This document shows positions 42,261-51,528 of a DNA stretch of 64,000 bases, piece after piece. Each line of letters starts with the position of its first letter. Positions within the stretch are counted from its first letter, which is position 1. The DNA lies in assembly GCF_018402175.1 (NCBI RefSeq), contig NZ_JAGYJK010000014.1:115708-179707 (forward strand), written 5' to 3'. The notes under the pieces are model-generated. The model was not told the origin of the DNA. It saw nothing but the letters and a program-made list of their open reading frames with translations, and did no database searches. The stretch is from Yoonia sp. Lineage in GTDB: Bacteria > Pseudomonadota > Alphaproteobacteria > Rhodobacterales > Rhodobacteraceae. A program made the position numbers and the translations under genes.

Positions 42261-43685
42261 TCACACCGAAATCCGCTGTGGCGGATGGGCCAACAGGTCG
42301 CGCAGCACATATAAGGCGTCCACAAAGGTCTGGTGCGGCACCAGCCCGTTCACCGCAATGCGCACCGCATGTACACTGCGCCCGTCGCGCAGCGCAAAAT
42401 CATCGGCGGATTTGATCAGCACGCCCGCCGCATCGGCCGCTTGCAGAAATTCCCCGCTGCGCCAGCCCAAAGGCAGCTCCAGCCACACAAACGGCACGTC
42501 TTCGGACCAGTTGAGTTTATACATCCCCAGCACATTGACGGCAGCACGGATATCTTGGGCGATCCGGTCGCGGACCGCATCCAGCACAGTATCAATATCG
42601 GGTTGCGCAAGGATATGGGCATAAAGGTCTGTCATCAGCCGCGTCACGCCAAAGGAGCTGAATGTCGCGGTGCGCACCAGCGCCGAGGTCCATCCTTGCG
42701 GGGCCAGCGCGAACCCGATCCGCAGTGCCGCCGAGATGGATTTTGCCGGCGACACCACATGCCAGCCCAGATCGGGCAGCAAGGCGCGATAGCTTGGCCC
42801 ACTATGGGCGGTCCGCATCAGCCGGTAACAATCGTCATCCAGCACATGCACGCCATAGCGTTGCGCGATCTGCGCGATCTGGATCCGGCGGGCGGGGGTG
42901 GTCTGGCGCACCGTCGGGTTGCAGACCTCGGACGAGGTGCAAAACACTTGCACGCTTTGTGCCTTGATCAGCGCCTCAAAGGCCACCGGGTCCGGGCCTT
43001 CCGTATCCCACGGCACGCCCACCACATCGGCGCGGCACATCGCGGCGGCAGACCGAAATCCGCCATAACTCAGCACATCGACGGCCACGACAGGGCGCGC
43101 GCCATGCAGGATGGTTTGCAGGATCATCACGACAGCACTTTGCCCGCCATGGGCGGTGACGATATCATCAACCGAAAACGCACCAACCCGTTCCGCATCC
43201 AGATAGGCAGCAACGGCCCTGCGCGCGGCCAGATCGGTCCGCCTGTCGGGATAGCGCAGCAAGTGTTCGGTCGGCATCGTATCGGCCAGATGGTGCATCG
43301 CGTCGCGGATCATCTGCCCCTGCCCCAAATCCGGCATCTTCGGGCTCAGCAGATGCGCCACCTCGGCGGCCTGCGACATCCGGTCATCGGCCGCAAGCAA
43401 CGCAGGGCTGACCGGGCGCAGGCTGCGCTGTGCGCCAGCCACAAAAGTGCCGCGCCCGACCACCGCAATCAGGCGGCCTTCTTCGGTCAAAAGCTGATAG
43501 GCCCGCGCGACAGTCCCCGGCGTCACCCCGATCTGATAGGCCAGATCACGCACGGGGGGCAATTTTGCCTCTGGCGCCAATTGCCCTGATACGATCGCCT
43601 CGCGGATCGCCTGCGCCAGCGCCTTGAATTTCGATTTCCCCGCGAGGCCAAGAGGTGATTTGAAAATTGTATCCGGTACAATCAT
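42261..43685 (-). CDS. MocR-family PLP-dependent transcriptional regulator
   Basis: A 474-residue fusion of a GntR-type winged helix (REAIVSGQLAPEAKLPPVRD to about residue 75) and an aminotransferase fold I domain. The PLP lysine is in VVSPAKSISAALRIGFALAP near residue 310. It is divergent from a DUF1127 gene and has the palindrome ATTGTATCCGGTACAAT over its own start, with further half-sites upstream, so autoregulation and control of the DUF1127 gene are likely. The effector is unknown. Confidence 0.9.
   Translation of the reverse strand: MIVPDTIFKSPLGLAGKSKFKALAQAIREAIVSGQLAPEAKLPPVRDLAYQIGVTPGTVARAYQLLTEEGRLIAVVGRGTFVAGAQRSLRPVSPALLAADDRMSQAAEVAHLLSPKMPDLGQGQMIRDAMHHLADTMPTEHLLRYPDRRTDLAARRAVAAYLDAERVGAFSVDDIVTAHGGQSAVVMILQTILHGARPVVAVDVLSYGGFRSAAAMCRADVVGVPWDTEGPDPVAFEALIKAQSVQVFCTSSEVCNPTVRQTTPARRIQIAQIAQRYGVHVLDDDCYRLMRTAHSGPSYRALLPDLGWHVVSPAKSISAALRIGFALAPQGWTSALVRTATFSSFGVTRLMTDLYAHILAQPDIDTVLDAVRDRIAQDIRAAVNVLGMYKLNWSEDVPFVWLELPLGWRSGEFLQAADAAGVLIKSADDFALRDGRSVHAVRIAVNGLVPHQTFVDALYVLRDLLAHPPQRISV
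43666..43682. promoter_or_regulatory. palindromic MocR operator candidate
   Basis: ATTGTATCCGGTACAAT overlaps the start codon of the MocR gene. Half-sites ATTGTAT (43710-43716) and ATACAAT (43750-43756) lie upstream, before the DUF1127 gene. Confidence 0.5.
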
Positions 43686-43772
43686 TTCATAGACCTTTCA
43701 TCAGCGCGTATTGTATCGTTTCATCATAGCATTTCGCTATTTTGTGTCAATACAATGTGAAAGGATTGTCCC

Positions 43773-44000
43773 ATGTCATATACGATCCAGCCAATGCAAA
43801 TCGCGGTTCTGACCAACCAGTCCCATGTGCCGGTTCTGGCCGGACTAGCCCTGCGTTTCGCGGTGATGGTGACCACATGGGACCTACGCCGGCGCACCCG
43901 CGCGCATCTGCGCGACCTGCCGCCCTATCTTTTGCCTGATATTGGCTTGGACTACCCGACAGCACGTGCCGAAGCGTCCAAGCCTTTCTGGCGGGCCTGA
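43773..44000 (+). CDS. DUF1127 (YjiS-like) small protein
   Basis: A 75-residue protein whose C-terminal half, WDLRRRTRAHLRDLPPYLLP then DIGLD, is the basic-then-LxDIGL pattern of DUF1127. Long-known members in alphaproteobacteria are small RNA-binding proteins linked to phosphate or carbon metabolism; this one is not assigned. It is divergent from MocR across an 87-bp region with repeated ATTGTAT half-sites. Confidence 0.8.
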   Translation: MSYTIQPMQIAVLTNQSHVPVLAGLALRFAVMVTTWDLRRRTRAHLRDLPPYLLPDIGLDYPTARAEASKPFWRA

Positions 44001-44046
44001 CAGCCCCGCCTCTTCCTGACTGGGCCGGGGTTTCCCGGCCCATTTT

Positions 44047-44463
44047 TCAGGCAGGCGGGATCGCATAGGTCAGGCTGGCGCGCGCCACCGGTGCCGCCTG
44101 CCCCGCGCTGTAAATCAACGCATCGACCACGGCCAGCGCACGGCCCAGTTTTAACAGCCGCGCCTCGCAGACCAGCATCTGGCCTGCGGCGGGCTTGCGC
44201 ATGAAATCAATGCTGCAATTGGTGGTGACGGCCAGCGCCTTGGGCCCGATATTGGCCAGCACGATCAGATAGGCGGTCACATCGGCCAGCGCGAACATCG
44301 CAGGCCCAGACACCGTGCCCCCCGGGCGCAGGTGGCGGTCAGCCACAGGCATCTGCACGCTGATCCGGTCCGCCAAAAGGTCGGCAATGACAAAATCACC
44401 CTTTACCTGCGGAAAGGCAGTTTCCAGAAACCCGTGCAGACCGGCAGCATCCATTTTTAGCAT
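44047..44463 (-). CDS. PaaI-type hotdog-fold thioesterase
   Basis: About 138 residues with the PaaI/4HBT signature RHLRPGGTVSGPAMFALADV (active-site region) and VTTNCSIDFMRKPAAGQMLV. It would hydrolyse acyl-CoA, perhaps an aromatic or short-chain one. ATG 44463 is preferred over the adjacent ATG 44466 because GGGAAA is then 6 bases away; the longer frame to 44568 would run over the divergent hydratase start. It is divergent from an enoyl-CoA hydratase, so a shared acyl-CoA pathway is plausible. Confidence 0.82.
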   Translation of the reverse strand: MLKMDAAGLHGFLETAFPQVKGDFVIADLLADRISVQMPVADRHLRPGGTVSGPAMFALADVTAYLIVLANIGPKALAVTTNCSIDFMRKPAAGQMLVCEARLLKLGRALAVVDALIYSAGQAAPVARASLTYAIPPA

Positions 44464-44508
44464 CATCACTTTCCCTCGCCCCCGTGCTGGCCTAGCATGC
44501 GGTGACAT

Positions 44509-45321
44509 ATGACAAAGGACAAGCCGATGGATATCCTGCTGCGCCAAGACCGTGACCATATCGCCCATCTGACGCTGAACGCGCCGGACCGGCTCAATGC
44601 GCTGTCTGACGCGATGCTGGGCGCGCTACACGGCACGCTGGACGATATCGCCGATGACACTGCGATCCGCGCGGTGATCATCGCGGGCCATGGCAAGGCC
44701 TTCTGCGCGGGGCACGATCTGCGCGAAATGCAAGCGGGACGACAGGCCGCCGATGGCGGGGCCGCCTATTTCGCGGATCTGTTCGGGCGCTGTGCCGCGC
44801 TGATGCAGCGTATCCAGTCGATGCCGCAGCCGGTGATCGCGCAGGTCCATGGCATCGCCACCGCCGCGGGCTGCCAGTTGGTTGCAACTTGCGATCTGGC
44901 GATTGCAGCGGATGATACACGCTTTGGCGTCAATGGGGTCAATATCGGGCTGTTCTGTTCCACCCCGATGGTGGCCCTGACCCGTAACATTCCGCGCAAG
45001 GCCGCGTTCGAGATGCTGACAACAGGCCGCTTTATCCATGCTGACGAGGCGACGCGCCTTGGCCTGATCAACCGCGCCGTGCCGCTGGCAGCGCTCGCCG
45101 ATGAAACCCGCGCCCTTGCGCAATCCATCGCCGCCAAACTGCCCGTCGCGGTCAAGATCGGCAAATCCGCCTTTTACGATCAGGCGCAACTCTCGACCGC
45201 CGAGGCTTACGCCTATACAAGCGCCGTGATGGTGGAAAACATGATGGTGCGCGACACCGACGAAGGGATCAGCGCCTTTCTGGAAAAACGAAGCCCCGAT
45301 TGGTCATCATCTTCCGAGTAA
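44509..45321 (+). CDS. enoyl-CoA hydratase/isomerase family protein
   Basis: A 270-residue crotonase-fold enzyme. The first oxyanion loop is GKAFCAGHDLREMQ near residue 66 and the second VHGIATAAGCQLVATCDLAIA near residue 115. The usual two catalytic glutamates are not both evident at the second site (GVNIGLFCSTPMVALTRNIP), so hydratase activity is not certain and other crotonase chemistry is possible. It is followed by an intergenic repeat. Confidence 0.85.
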   Translation: MTKDKPMDILLRQDRDHIAHLTLNAPDRLNALSDAMLGALHGTLDDIADDTAIRAVIIAGHGKAFCAGHDLREMQAGRQAADGGAAYFADLFGRCAALMQRIQSMPQPVIAQVHGIATAAGCQLVATCDLAIAADDTRFGVNGVNIGLFCSTPMVALTRNIPRKAAFEMLTTGRFIHADEATRLGLINRAVPLAALADETRALAQSIAAKLPVAVKIGKSAFYDQAQLSTAEAYAYTSAVMVENMMVRDTDEGISAFLEKRSPDWSSSSE

Positions 45322-45340
45322 AAATATCCCCGCCGGAGGC
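45305..45340 (+). repeat. intergenic repeat, CTAAATATCCCC-type copy
   Basis: CATCATCTTCCGAGTAAAAA followed by TATCCCCGCCGGAGGC, at the end of the hydratase gene. It matches 191-225 and 33646-33680 in its layout. Confidence 0.55.
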
Positions 45341-45349
45341 ATAAAAGTT

Positions 45350-46818
45350 CTAGAGCCCGTATATCCCCGAAAACTTCGTCTCCAGATACTCCAGCAACGG
45401 CCCCTCATGCGGCGCAAATCCTGCCGCATGGGTGATCGTCGCAACGGGTGTGCGCAAACCCCGAATTGTTGCAGATTGGCGCGCAGCCAGCCTGTCGCGC
45501 GTGACGTATCGCCCCGCGCCAGATCATCATCCAGATCAGGCATCGCCGCCCGCAATGCCTGATGCAGGCAACCTGCATAGACATTGCCCAAGCTGTAGGT
45601 CGGGAAATAGCCGAACAACCCTTCGGACCAATGCACATCCTGCAAGACGCCGTTGGACGGACGATCCACGGCAAAGCCGAAATCGGCGGCAAAGCGGTCG
45701 TTCCACGCGCCTTCCAGATCATTCACCGCCAGGTCACCCGATACCAACGCGCGTTCCAGATCGAAGCGCAGCAGCACATGCAGGTTATATTGCAGCTCAT
45801 CCGCCTCGGTGCGGATAAACCCGTCGCTGACACGGTTGACGCAGGCGTAAAACGCATCTTCATCGGCAATGCCGAAATCCCCGAAACTGTCGCGCATCTG
45901 CCCGTAAAGCCAGCCGGTAAAGGCGCGGCTGCGCCCCAGCTGGTTTTCGTAAATCCGGCTCTGGCTTTCATGCACGCCCATCGACACCCCAGCCCCCAGC
46001 GGGGTCAGCAGATGGGCGCGGTCGATCCCCTGTTCATAGGCGGCATGGCCGACCTCGTGGACCGTAGAATAAAAACAGTTGAACGGATCGGCCGGGTTGG
46101 TGCGCGTCGTGATCCGCACATCAAGGCCGGAACCCGACGAAAACGGATGCACCGCCTTGTCGATCCGGCCTGTATCCAGATCATAACCAAAGGCCAGCGC
46201 AAGCTTGGTTGACAGCGCAAGCTGCCCCGCCTCATCGAACAGACCTGTCAGCGCGGGTGGCTTCGGCCGGTCCAGCACGGCGGCGCGCAACGCCACCAGA
46301 CGCGGGCGCAGGGCCGCGAACATGGCACTCAGGCTGGCCCCCGTCGCGCCCGGTTCGTAATCATCAAGCAGCGCGTCATAAGGATCGGCATTTCCCGCGA
46401 TGGCGGCGGCCTCTTCGCGGCGCAGGTCCAGCACCTGTTGCAATATGGGCAGAAAGGCCGCGACATCCTCCTCCGCGCGGGCCTTGGCCCAGATGCGATG
46501 CGCCCGCGATGTGGTCTGTGCCAGTTCTGTGGCCAGCCGTGCCGGCACCTTGGTCGCGCGGTCGAAACTGCGGCGGATATGGCGCAGATTGGCGGCAGCG
46601 ACGTCATCACCAGCCTCGGCCGCCTGCAACCAGTCACCCACACGCGGGTCGGTGCGGCGGGCATGCAGGATGCTGGCCATCGCGCCATGTTCCTCGGCCC
46701 GCTGCGGGCCTGCGCCATCTGGCATCATGGTTTCCTGATCCCAGCCCAGACGGCCCGCCACCTGCGCCAAAGCCTCGGTCTCGCGCTGGAACGCCATCAG
46801 ATCGGCATAGGCGGTCAT
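45350..46818 (-). CDS. M32-family metallocarboxypeptidase, frame broken near the C-terminus
   Basis: About 490 residues with the zinc motif STVHEVGHAAYEQG (HExxH) near residue 250, and the M32 segment HPFSSGSGLDVRITTR. The last 35 residues require one extra G in the GGGG string at 45459-45462; this restores LRTPVATITHAAGFAPHEGP and an end at 45350. ATG 46818 overlaps the ctaA stop (ATGA), which decides the start; the frame continues upstream only as antisense of ctaA. Confidence 0.88.
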
Positions 46819-47954
46819 CACGCGGCCCTGACCGATTGGGCTTTGGGATAGCGCGCCATGAACCGCGCGCGCAGGATCGCGGCCCAGAGGATCACGGCCA
46901 GAAACTGATGCGTGATCGCCAGATGCACGGGCGCGGAATAGATCACCGTGGTGATCCCCAGCACGACCTGCAAGGCCATCACCGCCATCATCATGTTGAA
47001 CGCTGCTCGGATCGCGCGGTTGGCCGATGCACGCGCGATCCACCAGATCACCAGCGCGCCGGCAAACAACACATAGCCCGCCATCCGGTGCATGAACTGG
47101 ACGAGCCCCGCGTCTTCAAAGAAATTGCGCCAGACCGGATCTAGGCCAAAAGGCTCCGGCGGAAAAAACCCGCCCGCCATCAACGGCCAGTCGGGAAAGG
47201 CACGGCCCGCGTCGATCCCCGCCACCAGCGCACCCAGCAGGATCTGCACAAAGGCCAGCCCGACCAGCACAGCGCCCCATTTGACCAGCCGCGCATCCCC
47301 CGACCGGCGGGCCTGCAACAAATCCGCCGCCGGACGGCCCAGCAAATAGACATACCAGGAAATGAAGCCGAAAATCACGAAAGCCAGCCCCAGATGCGTG
47401 GCCAGCCGGTAAGAGGCCACGCTTAGCATGCCTTCCTGCAGGCCCGATGCGACCATCCACCAGCCGATGGCCCCCTGCAAACCGCCCAAAGCCCCCAGCA
47501 ACAACAGCCGCCCGGTCCAGCCTGCGGGGATCTGGCGGCGCAGCAGGAAATAGACAAAGCCCAAGGCCCAGACGAGGCCAATGAACCGGCCCAGTTGGCG
47601 ATGGCCCCATTCCCAGTAATAGATGACCTTGAACTCATCCATGCTCATCCCGCGGTTCATCAACTGGTATTGCGGGATCTGGCGGTATTTGTCGAATTCG
47701 GCCTCCCAGGCTTCGGCCGACAACGGCGGCAAGGCCCCCGTCACTGGCGCCCATTCGGTGATCGACAGCCCGCTGTCTGTCAGCCGCGTCAAGCCGCCCA
47801 CAGCGATCATGATGACGACCAGCGCGAACAGCGCCATCAACCAGGCCCTGATTGCCAGCCGCGCACCTTGGCCCGCGCGGGCGATGCCACCCGGTGTCAC
47901 GGCCTGTTTGGGGCTGTCGCCGACCTCTTGGAAAATGCTGCGCTTGGTGGACAT
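46818..47954 (-). CDS. ctaA: haem A synthase
   Basis: A 378-residue, eight-helix membrane monooxygenase that oxidises haem O to haem A for cytochrome oxidase. It contains GGLTRLTDSGLSITEW near residue 50 and histidine-bearing helices (YWEWGHRQLGRFIGLVW, RLATHLGLAFV, FMHRMAGYVLFAG, AITHQFLAV) that ligate the two haems. It is the alphaproteobacterial type without the cysteine pair. ATG 47954 (MSTKRSIFQEVG) was chosen over an upstream ATG lacking protein character. Confidence 0.94.
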   Translation of the reverse strand: MSTKRSIFQEVGDSPKQAVTPGGIARAGQGARLAIRAWLMALFALVVIMIAVGGLTRLTDSGLSITEWAPVTGALPPLSAEAWEAEFDKYRQIPQYQLMNRGMSMDEFKVIYYWEWGHRQLGRFIGLVWALGFVYFLLRRQIPAGWTGRLLLLGALGGLQGAIGWWMVASGLQEGMLSVASYRLATHLGLAFVIFGFISWYVYLLGRPAADLLQARRSGDARLVKWGAVLVGLAFVQILLGALVAGIDAGRAFPDWPLMAGGFFPPEPFGLDPVWRNFFEDAGLVQFMHRMAGYVLFAGALVIWWIARASANRAIRAAFNMMMAVMALQVVLGITTVIYSAPVHLAITHQFLAVILWAAILRARFMARYPKAQSVRAA

Positions 47955-48032
47955 TTGGCTCTCCGTCTTGCTGCGGCGGAACCTAGGTCCGGCAGGCCGC
48001 AAGCGCAAGCGTCAGGGTGCCACAGGGGGTAC

Positions 48033-48773
48033 TTAACCGCGGTCTTTCCAGCGCACCATCTGGCGCAGGATACCATGCAGCATCTGCACATCGGCACGGG
48101 TCAGCGGCATCCGCGACCACAGATTGCGCAGGTTCATCTGCATATTGGCGGCCTTGTGATCGGGGAAAAAGAACCCCGCCGCGTCCAGCCGGTCCTGATA
48201 ATGATCGGCCAGTTTTTCAACCTCGATCTGGGTCGCCCAGTCGCCCGGCGCATCATGCCGCAGCGGCACGACCTCGGTTGCAACCCGCCGCCATTCATAG
48301 CCCAGCAACAACACGCATTGCGCAAGGTTCAGCGACGGAAAGTCGGGGTTCACCGGCACCGAGATGATGGCATTGGCGCGCGCGATATCGTCGTTTTCCA
48401 TGCCCGCGCGTTCGGGGCCGAACATGACGGCCACCTTGCCCCCTGCGGCGATGCGCGCATGGGCATCCTGCATCGCGGCCTCGGGTGACAGGACCGGCTT
48501 GGTCAATCCGCGCGGGCGCGCCGTGGTGGCATAGACGAAATCGCAATCGGCGATCGCTGCGGCCGTATCCTCGAACAATTGCGCCTCGTCGAGCAACCGG
48601 CCCGCCCCGCTGGCCATGGCAACGGCACGCTGGTTGGGCCAGCCGTCGCGGGGCGCGATCACGCGCATCCGGTCCAGCCCGAAATTCCACATGCCGCGCG
48701 CGGCAGCCCCGATGTTTTCGCCCATCTGCGGGCGGATCAGGACAAAAGCAGGTTGCGGGGTCGTCACGGGCAT
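48033..48773 (-). CDS. SpoU/TrmH-type RNA methyltransferase, TrmJ-like
   Basis: A 246-residue SPOUT methyltransferase. It opens with FVLIRPQMGENIGAAARGMWNFGLD (motif 1 with the conserved asparagine and arginine), and has MFGPERAGMENDDIARA and INLAQ-like LNLAQCVLLLGYEW knots in the C-terminal half. The layout with a short helical extension matches TrmJ, which 2'-O-methylates position 32 of tRNA. It is divergent from the thiE-like gene. Confidence 0.88.
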   Translation of the reverse strand: MPVTTPQPAFVLIRPQMGENIGAAARGMWNFGLDRMRVIAPRDGWPNQRAVAMASGAGRLLDEAQLFEDTAAAIADCDFVYATTARPRGLTKPVLSPEAAMQDAHARIAAGGKVAVMFGPERAGMENDDIARANAIISVPVNPDFPSLNLAQCVLLLGYEWRRVATEVVPLRHDAPGDWATQIEVEKLADHYQDRLDAAGFFFPDHKAANMQMNLRNLWSRMPLTRADVQMLHGILRQMVRWKDRG

Positions 48774-48899
48774 CGGCTTATCCTTGCATGAAACTGCGCC
48801 CTGTTACGCCGCACCCCGCCCCAAGGCAAGCAAGGCATGGCCAAAGCGCGCGATCCCCGCTAGACACGGGCGAACCTTTCCCAGACCGGACCAACCCAG

Positions 48900-49526
48900 A
48901 TGTCGGACGCCGCAGACACACCGCAAATCTACCTGATCACGCCAACCGATTTCGATCTGGCGATCTTCCCTGACCGGCTCGCCGCCTGTCTGGACAGCAC
49001 CGAAATCGGCTGCGTCCGGCTGGCGCTGGCCACCAAGGACGACAGCAAGATCGCGCGCGCAGCCGATGCCCTGCGCGCCGTGACACATGCGCGCGACGTG
49101 GCCTTGGTGATCGAAAGCCATGTGCTGATGGTGGACAGGCTGGGGCTTGACGGGGTGCATCTGCTCGACGCCGCCCGATCAGTCAATAAAATCCGCAAAG
49201 ACCTGGGCGATGACGCCATCATCGGCGCCTTTTGTGGCAATTCGCGCCATGACGGCATGACGGCGGGTGAACTTGGCGCAGATTACGTCAGCTTTGGCCC
49301 GGTCGGGTCCTCAGCACTGGGCGACGGGCGCACCGCCGATCTGGAGCTTTTCACCTGGTGGTCGGACATGATCGAAGTGCCGGTCGTCGCCGAAGGCGCG
49401 CTCAGGGCCGATCTGATCCGGCAACTCACGCCGCATACCGATTTCTTCGGTATCGGCGAGGAAATCTGGCGCGCCGATGACGCCGCGGCAGCACTCGGCG
49501 CGCTCCTCAAGGCGATGACCTCTTAA
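48900..49526 (+). CDS. thiamine phosphate synthase-family protein
   Basis: A 208-residue TIM-barrel protein of the ThiE/TenI type: IYLITPTDFDL at the first strand, HVLMVDRLGLDGVHLLD in the middle, and GADYVSFGPVGSSALGDG in the phosphate-binding part. True ThiE joins the thiazole and pyrimidine units of thiamine. Here the pyrophosphate-binding residues are less clear and no other thi gene is present, so a divergent ThiE-like role is equally possible. Confidence 0.75.
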   Translation: MSDAADTPQIYLITPTDFDLAIFPDRLAACLDSTEIGCVRLALATKDDSKIARAADALRAVTHARDVALVIESHVLMVDRLGLDGVHLLDAARSVNKIRKDLGDDAIIGAFCGNSRHDGMTAGELGADYVSFGPVGSSALGDGRTADLELFTWWSDMIEVPVVAEGALRADLIRQLTPHTDFFGIGEEIWRADDAAAALGALLKAMTS

Positions 49527-49528
49527 GA

Positions 49529-49575
49529 CTTCTCTTTTCCAAAAATACTCAGCCTGTCCCGGACTTGATCCGGGG
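49529..49575 (+). repeat. composite intergenic repeat
   Basis: CTTCTCTTTTCCAAAAATAC leads to CCCGGACTTGATCCGGGG. It has the same order and orientation as the copy at 28265-28311, again directly after a stop codon. Confidence 0.7.
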
Positions 49576-49600
49576 GGTGAGGCGCACGGGGGCAGCGCCC

Positions 49601-50425
49601 CTAGCCTGCCAACCCCGCGCGCACCCGATCCTCCAACGCACGCGCGAGCGCCTTGCGATCGGTATAGTCACGCACCTGCACGGGCGGGTGATAGATCACG
49701 GTCACACCACCTTGGCACCTTGCAGCCAAAGTCGCCAACAGATGCGCCCCAAACTCCATATCGCCCCACCAGCCGTAAAACCGCGCATCTGCCCCTGCGG
49801 GCGCGCAATAGCGCAATGTCACCGGCTGCACCTGCAGATCAGCGCGCAGGGCGGGGTCAAGAAAAGCCGCAAACAGCGTCGGTTTGAACGGCAGTACCTG
49901 CAATCCGTCCGTCGATGTGCCTTCGGGGAAGAACAACAGTTTGTGCCCAGCCTGCAACCTGTCGCGAAACAGCGCGATCTGGCTCCGCGCATCACGCCGG
50001 TCGCGACGGATGAACACGGTGCCGGTCGCGCGCGCCAGCCAGCCGATGCCGGGCCAGCCCGCCACCTCGGATTTGGAGACGAAATAGATGCGCTTGCGCG
50101 CGTTCAGCGCAAAAATATCCAGCCAGCTGGCGTGATTGGCGACGACAGCACCGGCACTGCGCATCGGATCGCCCTGCGTGGCATAGCCGATGCCCAACAG
50201 CAGGAATGCCGCGCGGCACACGCCTTGGGTCAGATAAGGCGTCACAGGACGGCGCAGCCCGAACAGCGGCCTTTCGATCAGGCGGATCACCAGCAGCAGC
50301 ATGAGCCCGCCAAAGACCAGCAGCGCCAAAGGCAAACCGCGGCGCAGCACGCGCAACCAGTCGCGCAAGGCCAGCGGTGGTTGGTCCGGCGGCGGGGTGC
50401 CTTGCCATGCCTCAACCATCGGCAA
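49601..50425 (-). CDS. olsA: lyso-ornithine lipid / 1-acyl-glycerol-3-phosphate acyltransferase
   Basis: A 274-residue PlsC-type acyltransferase with catalytic NHASWLDIFAL (HxxxxD) near residue 90, the FFPEGTSTDGLQ acceptor motif near 160 and an N-terminal membrane segment (ALLVFGGLMLLLVI). Adjacent to olsB, it should add the second acyl chain in ornithine-lipid synthesis. It overlaps olsB by 14 bp. Confidence 0.88.
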   Translation of the reverse strand: MPMVEAWQGTPPPDQPPLALRDWLRVLRRGLPLALLVFGGLMLLLVIRLIERPLFGLRRPVTPYLTQGVCRAAFLLLGIGYATQGDPMRSAGAVVANHASWLDIFALNARKRIYFVSKSEVAGWPGIGWLARATGTVFIRRDRRDARSQIALFRDRLQAGHKLLFFPEGTSTDGLQVLPFKPTLFAAFLDPALRADLQVQPVTLRYCAPAGADARFYGWWGDMEFGAHLLATLAARCQGGVTVIYHPPVQVRDYTDRKALARALEDRVRAGLAG

Positions 50426-51224
50426 GGGGCCGGCTATAGATCTGTTTTTGTCGCGTGCTGATGCGGGATGTGGGCAGGATCAGGCAGACATCCGTGGTGT
50501 TGAACGCATGATCCACAAAAACGCCCTGCCCAACAACACCGCCGATCCGCAGATAGGCCTTGATCAGGGGGGTGTCGCGCATCGCGGCCACGCGGTCAAT
50601 CTGGCCGGCCGGCAGTGGCGCAAAGTCCACGGCGCCGGCACCTTTGGCCTGCACAAGCAAGGGTTCTGGTGCCAGGTGGCGATGGAACAATAGGCTGAGC
50701 GGGGCGGCAAGCCGGTCAAGGTCAGTGCCGTGAAATGATGCAACGCCGAATAAAACGTCGATCTCTTGCGCCTGCACATAATCGGCCAGCGCCTGCCACA
50801 GATGCATCATCGCCGTGCCGCCGCGATAATCGGGGTGCAGGCAGGACCGGCCGAGCTCTAACAATCGCAATCGCGATGCTTTCAGCCGCGACAGGTCATA
50901 TTCGGACTCGCAATAGAACCGGCCCGCAGCCACCGCGGCCTTTTCGGTTAACAGACGATAAACACCTACCACCTGATCATTTTCTGCACGGGTCGTATCG
51001 CGCAGCAATAAATGAACGGCATGCGCATCGAATCGATCCTGTTCCAACTGCGCATCGTGGTCAACCAACGGGCCGTCACCCCCCAATTCGGAAACGAAAA
51101 CCAAATAACGCAACCGCTGCGCCGCCTGTACGTCACAAATATTTTGCGCAATTGACACAGCAAAACGCGGTGTATTGCGATGGCCTGTTTCCAGATCAGG
51201 CGGAGGGTTCTGCATTTCGTTCAT
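50412..51224 (-). CDS. olsB: ornithine N-acyltransferase OlsB
   Basis: A 270-residue GNAT-like (hemolysin-type) acyltransferase: AAQRLRYLVFVSELGGDGPL near residue 33, ESEYDLSRL and LELGRSCLHPDYRGGTAMMH near 125. OlsB transfers a 3-hydroxyacyl chain from ACP to the alpha-amino group of ornithine; OlsA follows. Ornithine lipids replace phospholipids under phosphate limitation. A perfect CtrA box overlaps the base just upstream of its start codon. Confidence 0.88.
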   Translation of the reverse strand: MNEMQNPPPDLETGHRNTPRFAVSIAQNICDVQAAQRLRYLVFVSELGGDGPLVDHDAQLEQDRFDAHAVHLLLRDTTRAENDQVVGVYRLLTEKAAVAAGRFYCESEYDLSRLKASRLRLLELGRSCLHPDYRGGTAMMHLWQALADYVQAQEIDVLFGVASFHGTDLDRLAAPLSLLFHRHLAPEPLLVQAKGAGAVDFAPLPAGQIDRVAAMRDTPLIKAYLRIGGVVGQGVFVDHAFNTTDVCLILPTSRISTRQKQIYSRPLADG

Positions 51225-51238
51225 TAATAAATCGTTAA
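51224..51238 (-). promoter_or_regulatory. perfect CtrA box at the olsB start
   Basis: TTAATAAATCGTTAA is an exact TTAA-N7-TTAA and abuts the olsB ATG (51222-51224). Binding here would sit downstream of any normal promoter position and could repress, or serve a promoter reading away toward 51300. Confidence 0.55.
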
Positions 51239-51316
51239 CCTGTTCGCGTTCAAATTAAGCCAGTTGTTTCACGCAGTTGACGTATCTGAGGGAAAATGTT
51301 CAACCTTAAGATGTAT

Positions 51317-51499
51317 CTACTTGTCCGTTACAATCTCTAGAGAAATGTGGTTCCCTTCGATGACAATCTTGCCTGCCTCTCGGAAATTTACGGTGATCCG
51401 GCCTGCGATATTGGATTGCACCTGGCCAATCCCCCAATCGGGCTGCGCCGGATGGCGAACAAGCATTCCTGGTTCCAGAATTGCATTGATGCCTATCAT
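51317..51499 (-). CDS. DUF3553 small protein
   Basis: A 60-residue protein: LEPGMLVRHPAQPDWGIGQV, then RITVNFREAGKIVIEGNHIS, a small beta-barrel resembling CarD/Tudor-like RNA-polymerase-interacting folds, known as DUF3553. AGGGAC lies upstream of ATG 51499. It is divergent from chpT with 29 bp between starts, an arrangement that could couple their expression. Function is unknown. Confidence 0.8.
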   Translation of the reverse strand: MIGINAILEPGMLVRHPAQPDWGIGQVQSNIAGRITVNFREAGKIVIEGNHISLEIVTDK

Positions 51500-51528
51500 C
51501 TCTATGTCCCTTTACTGGAGTTTTTGTC

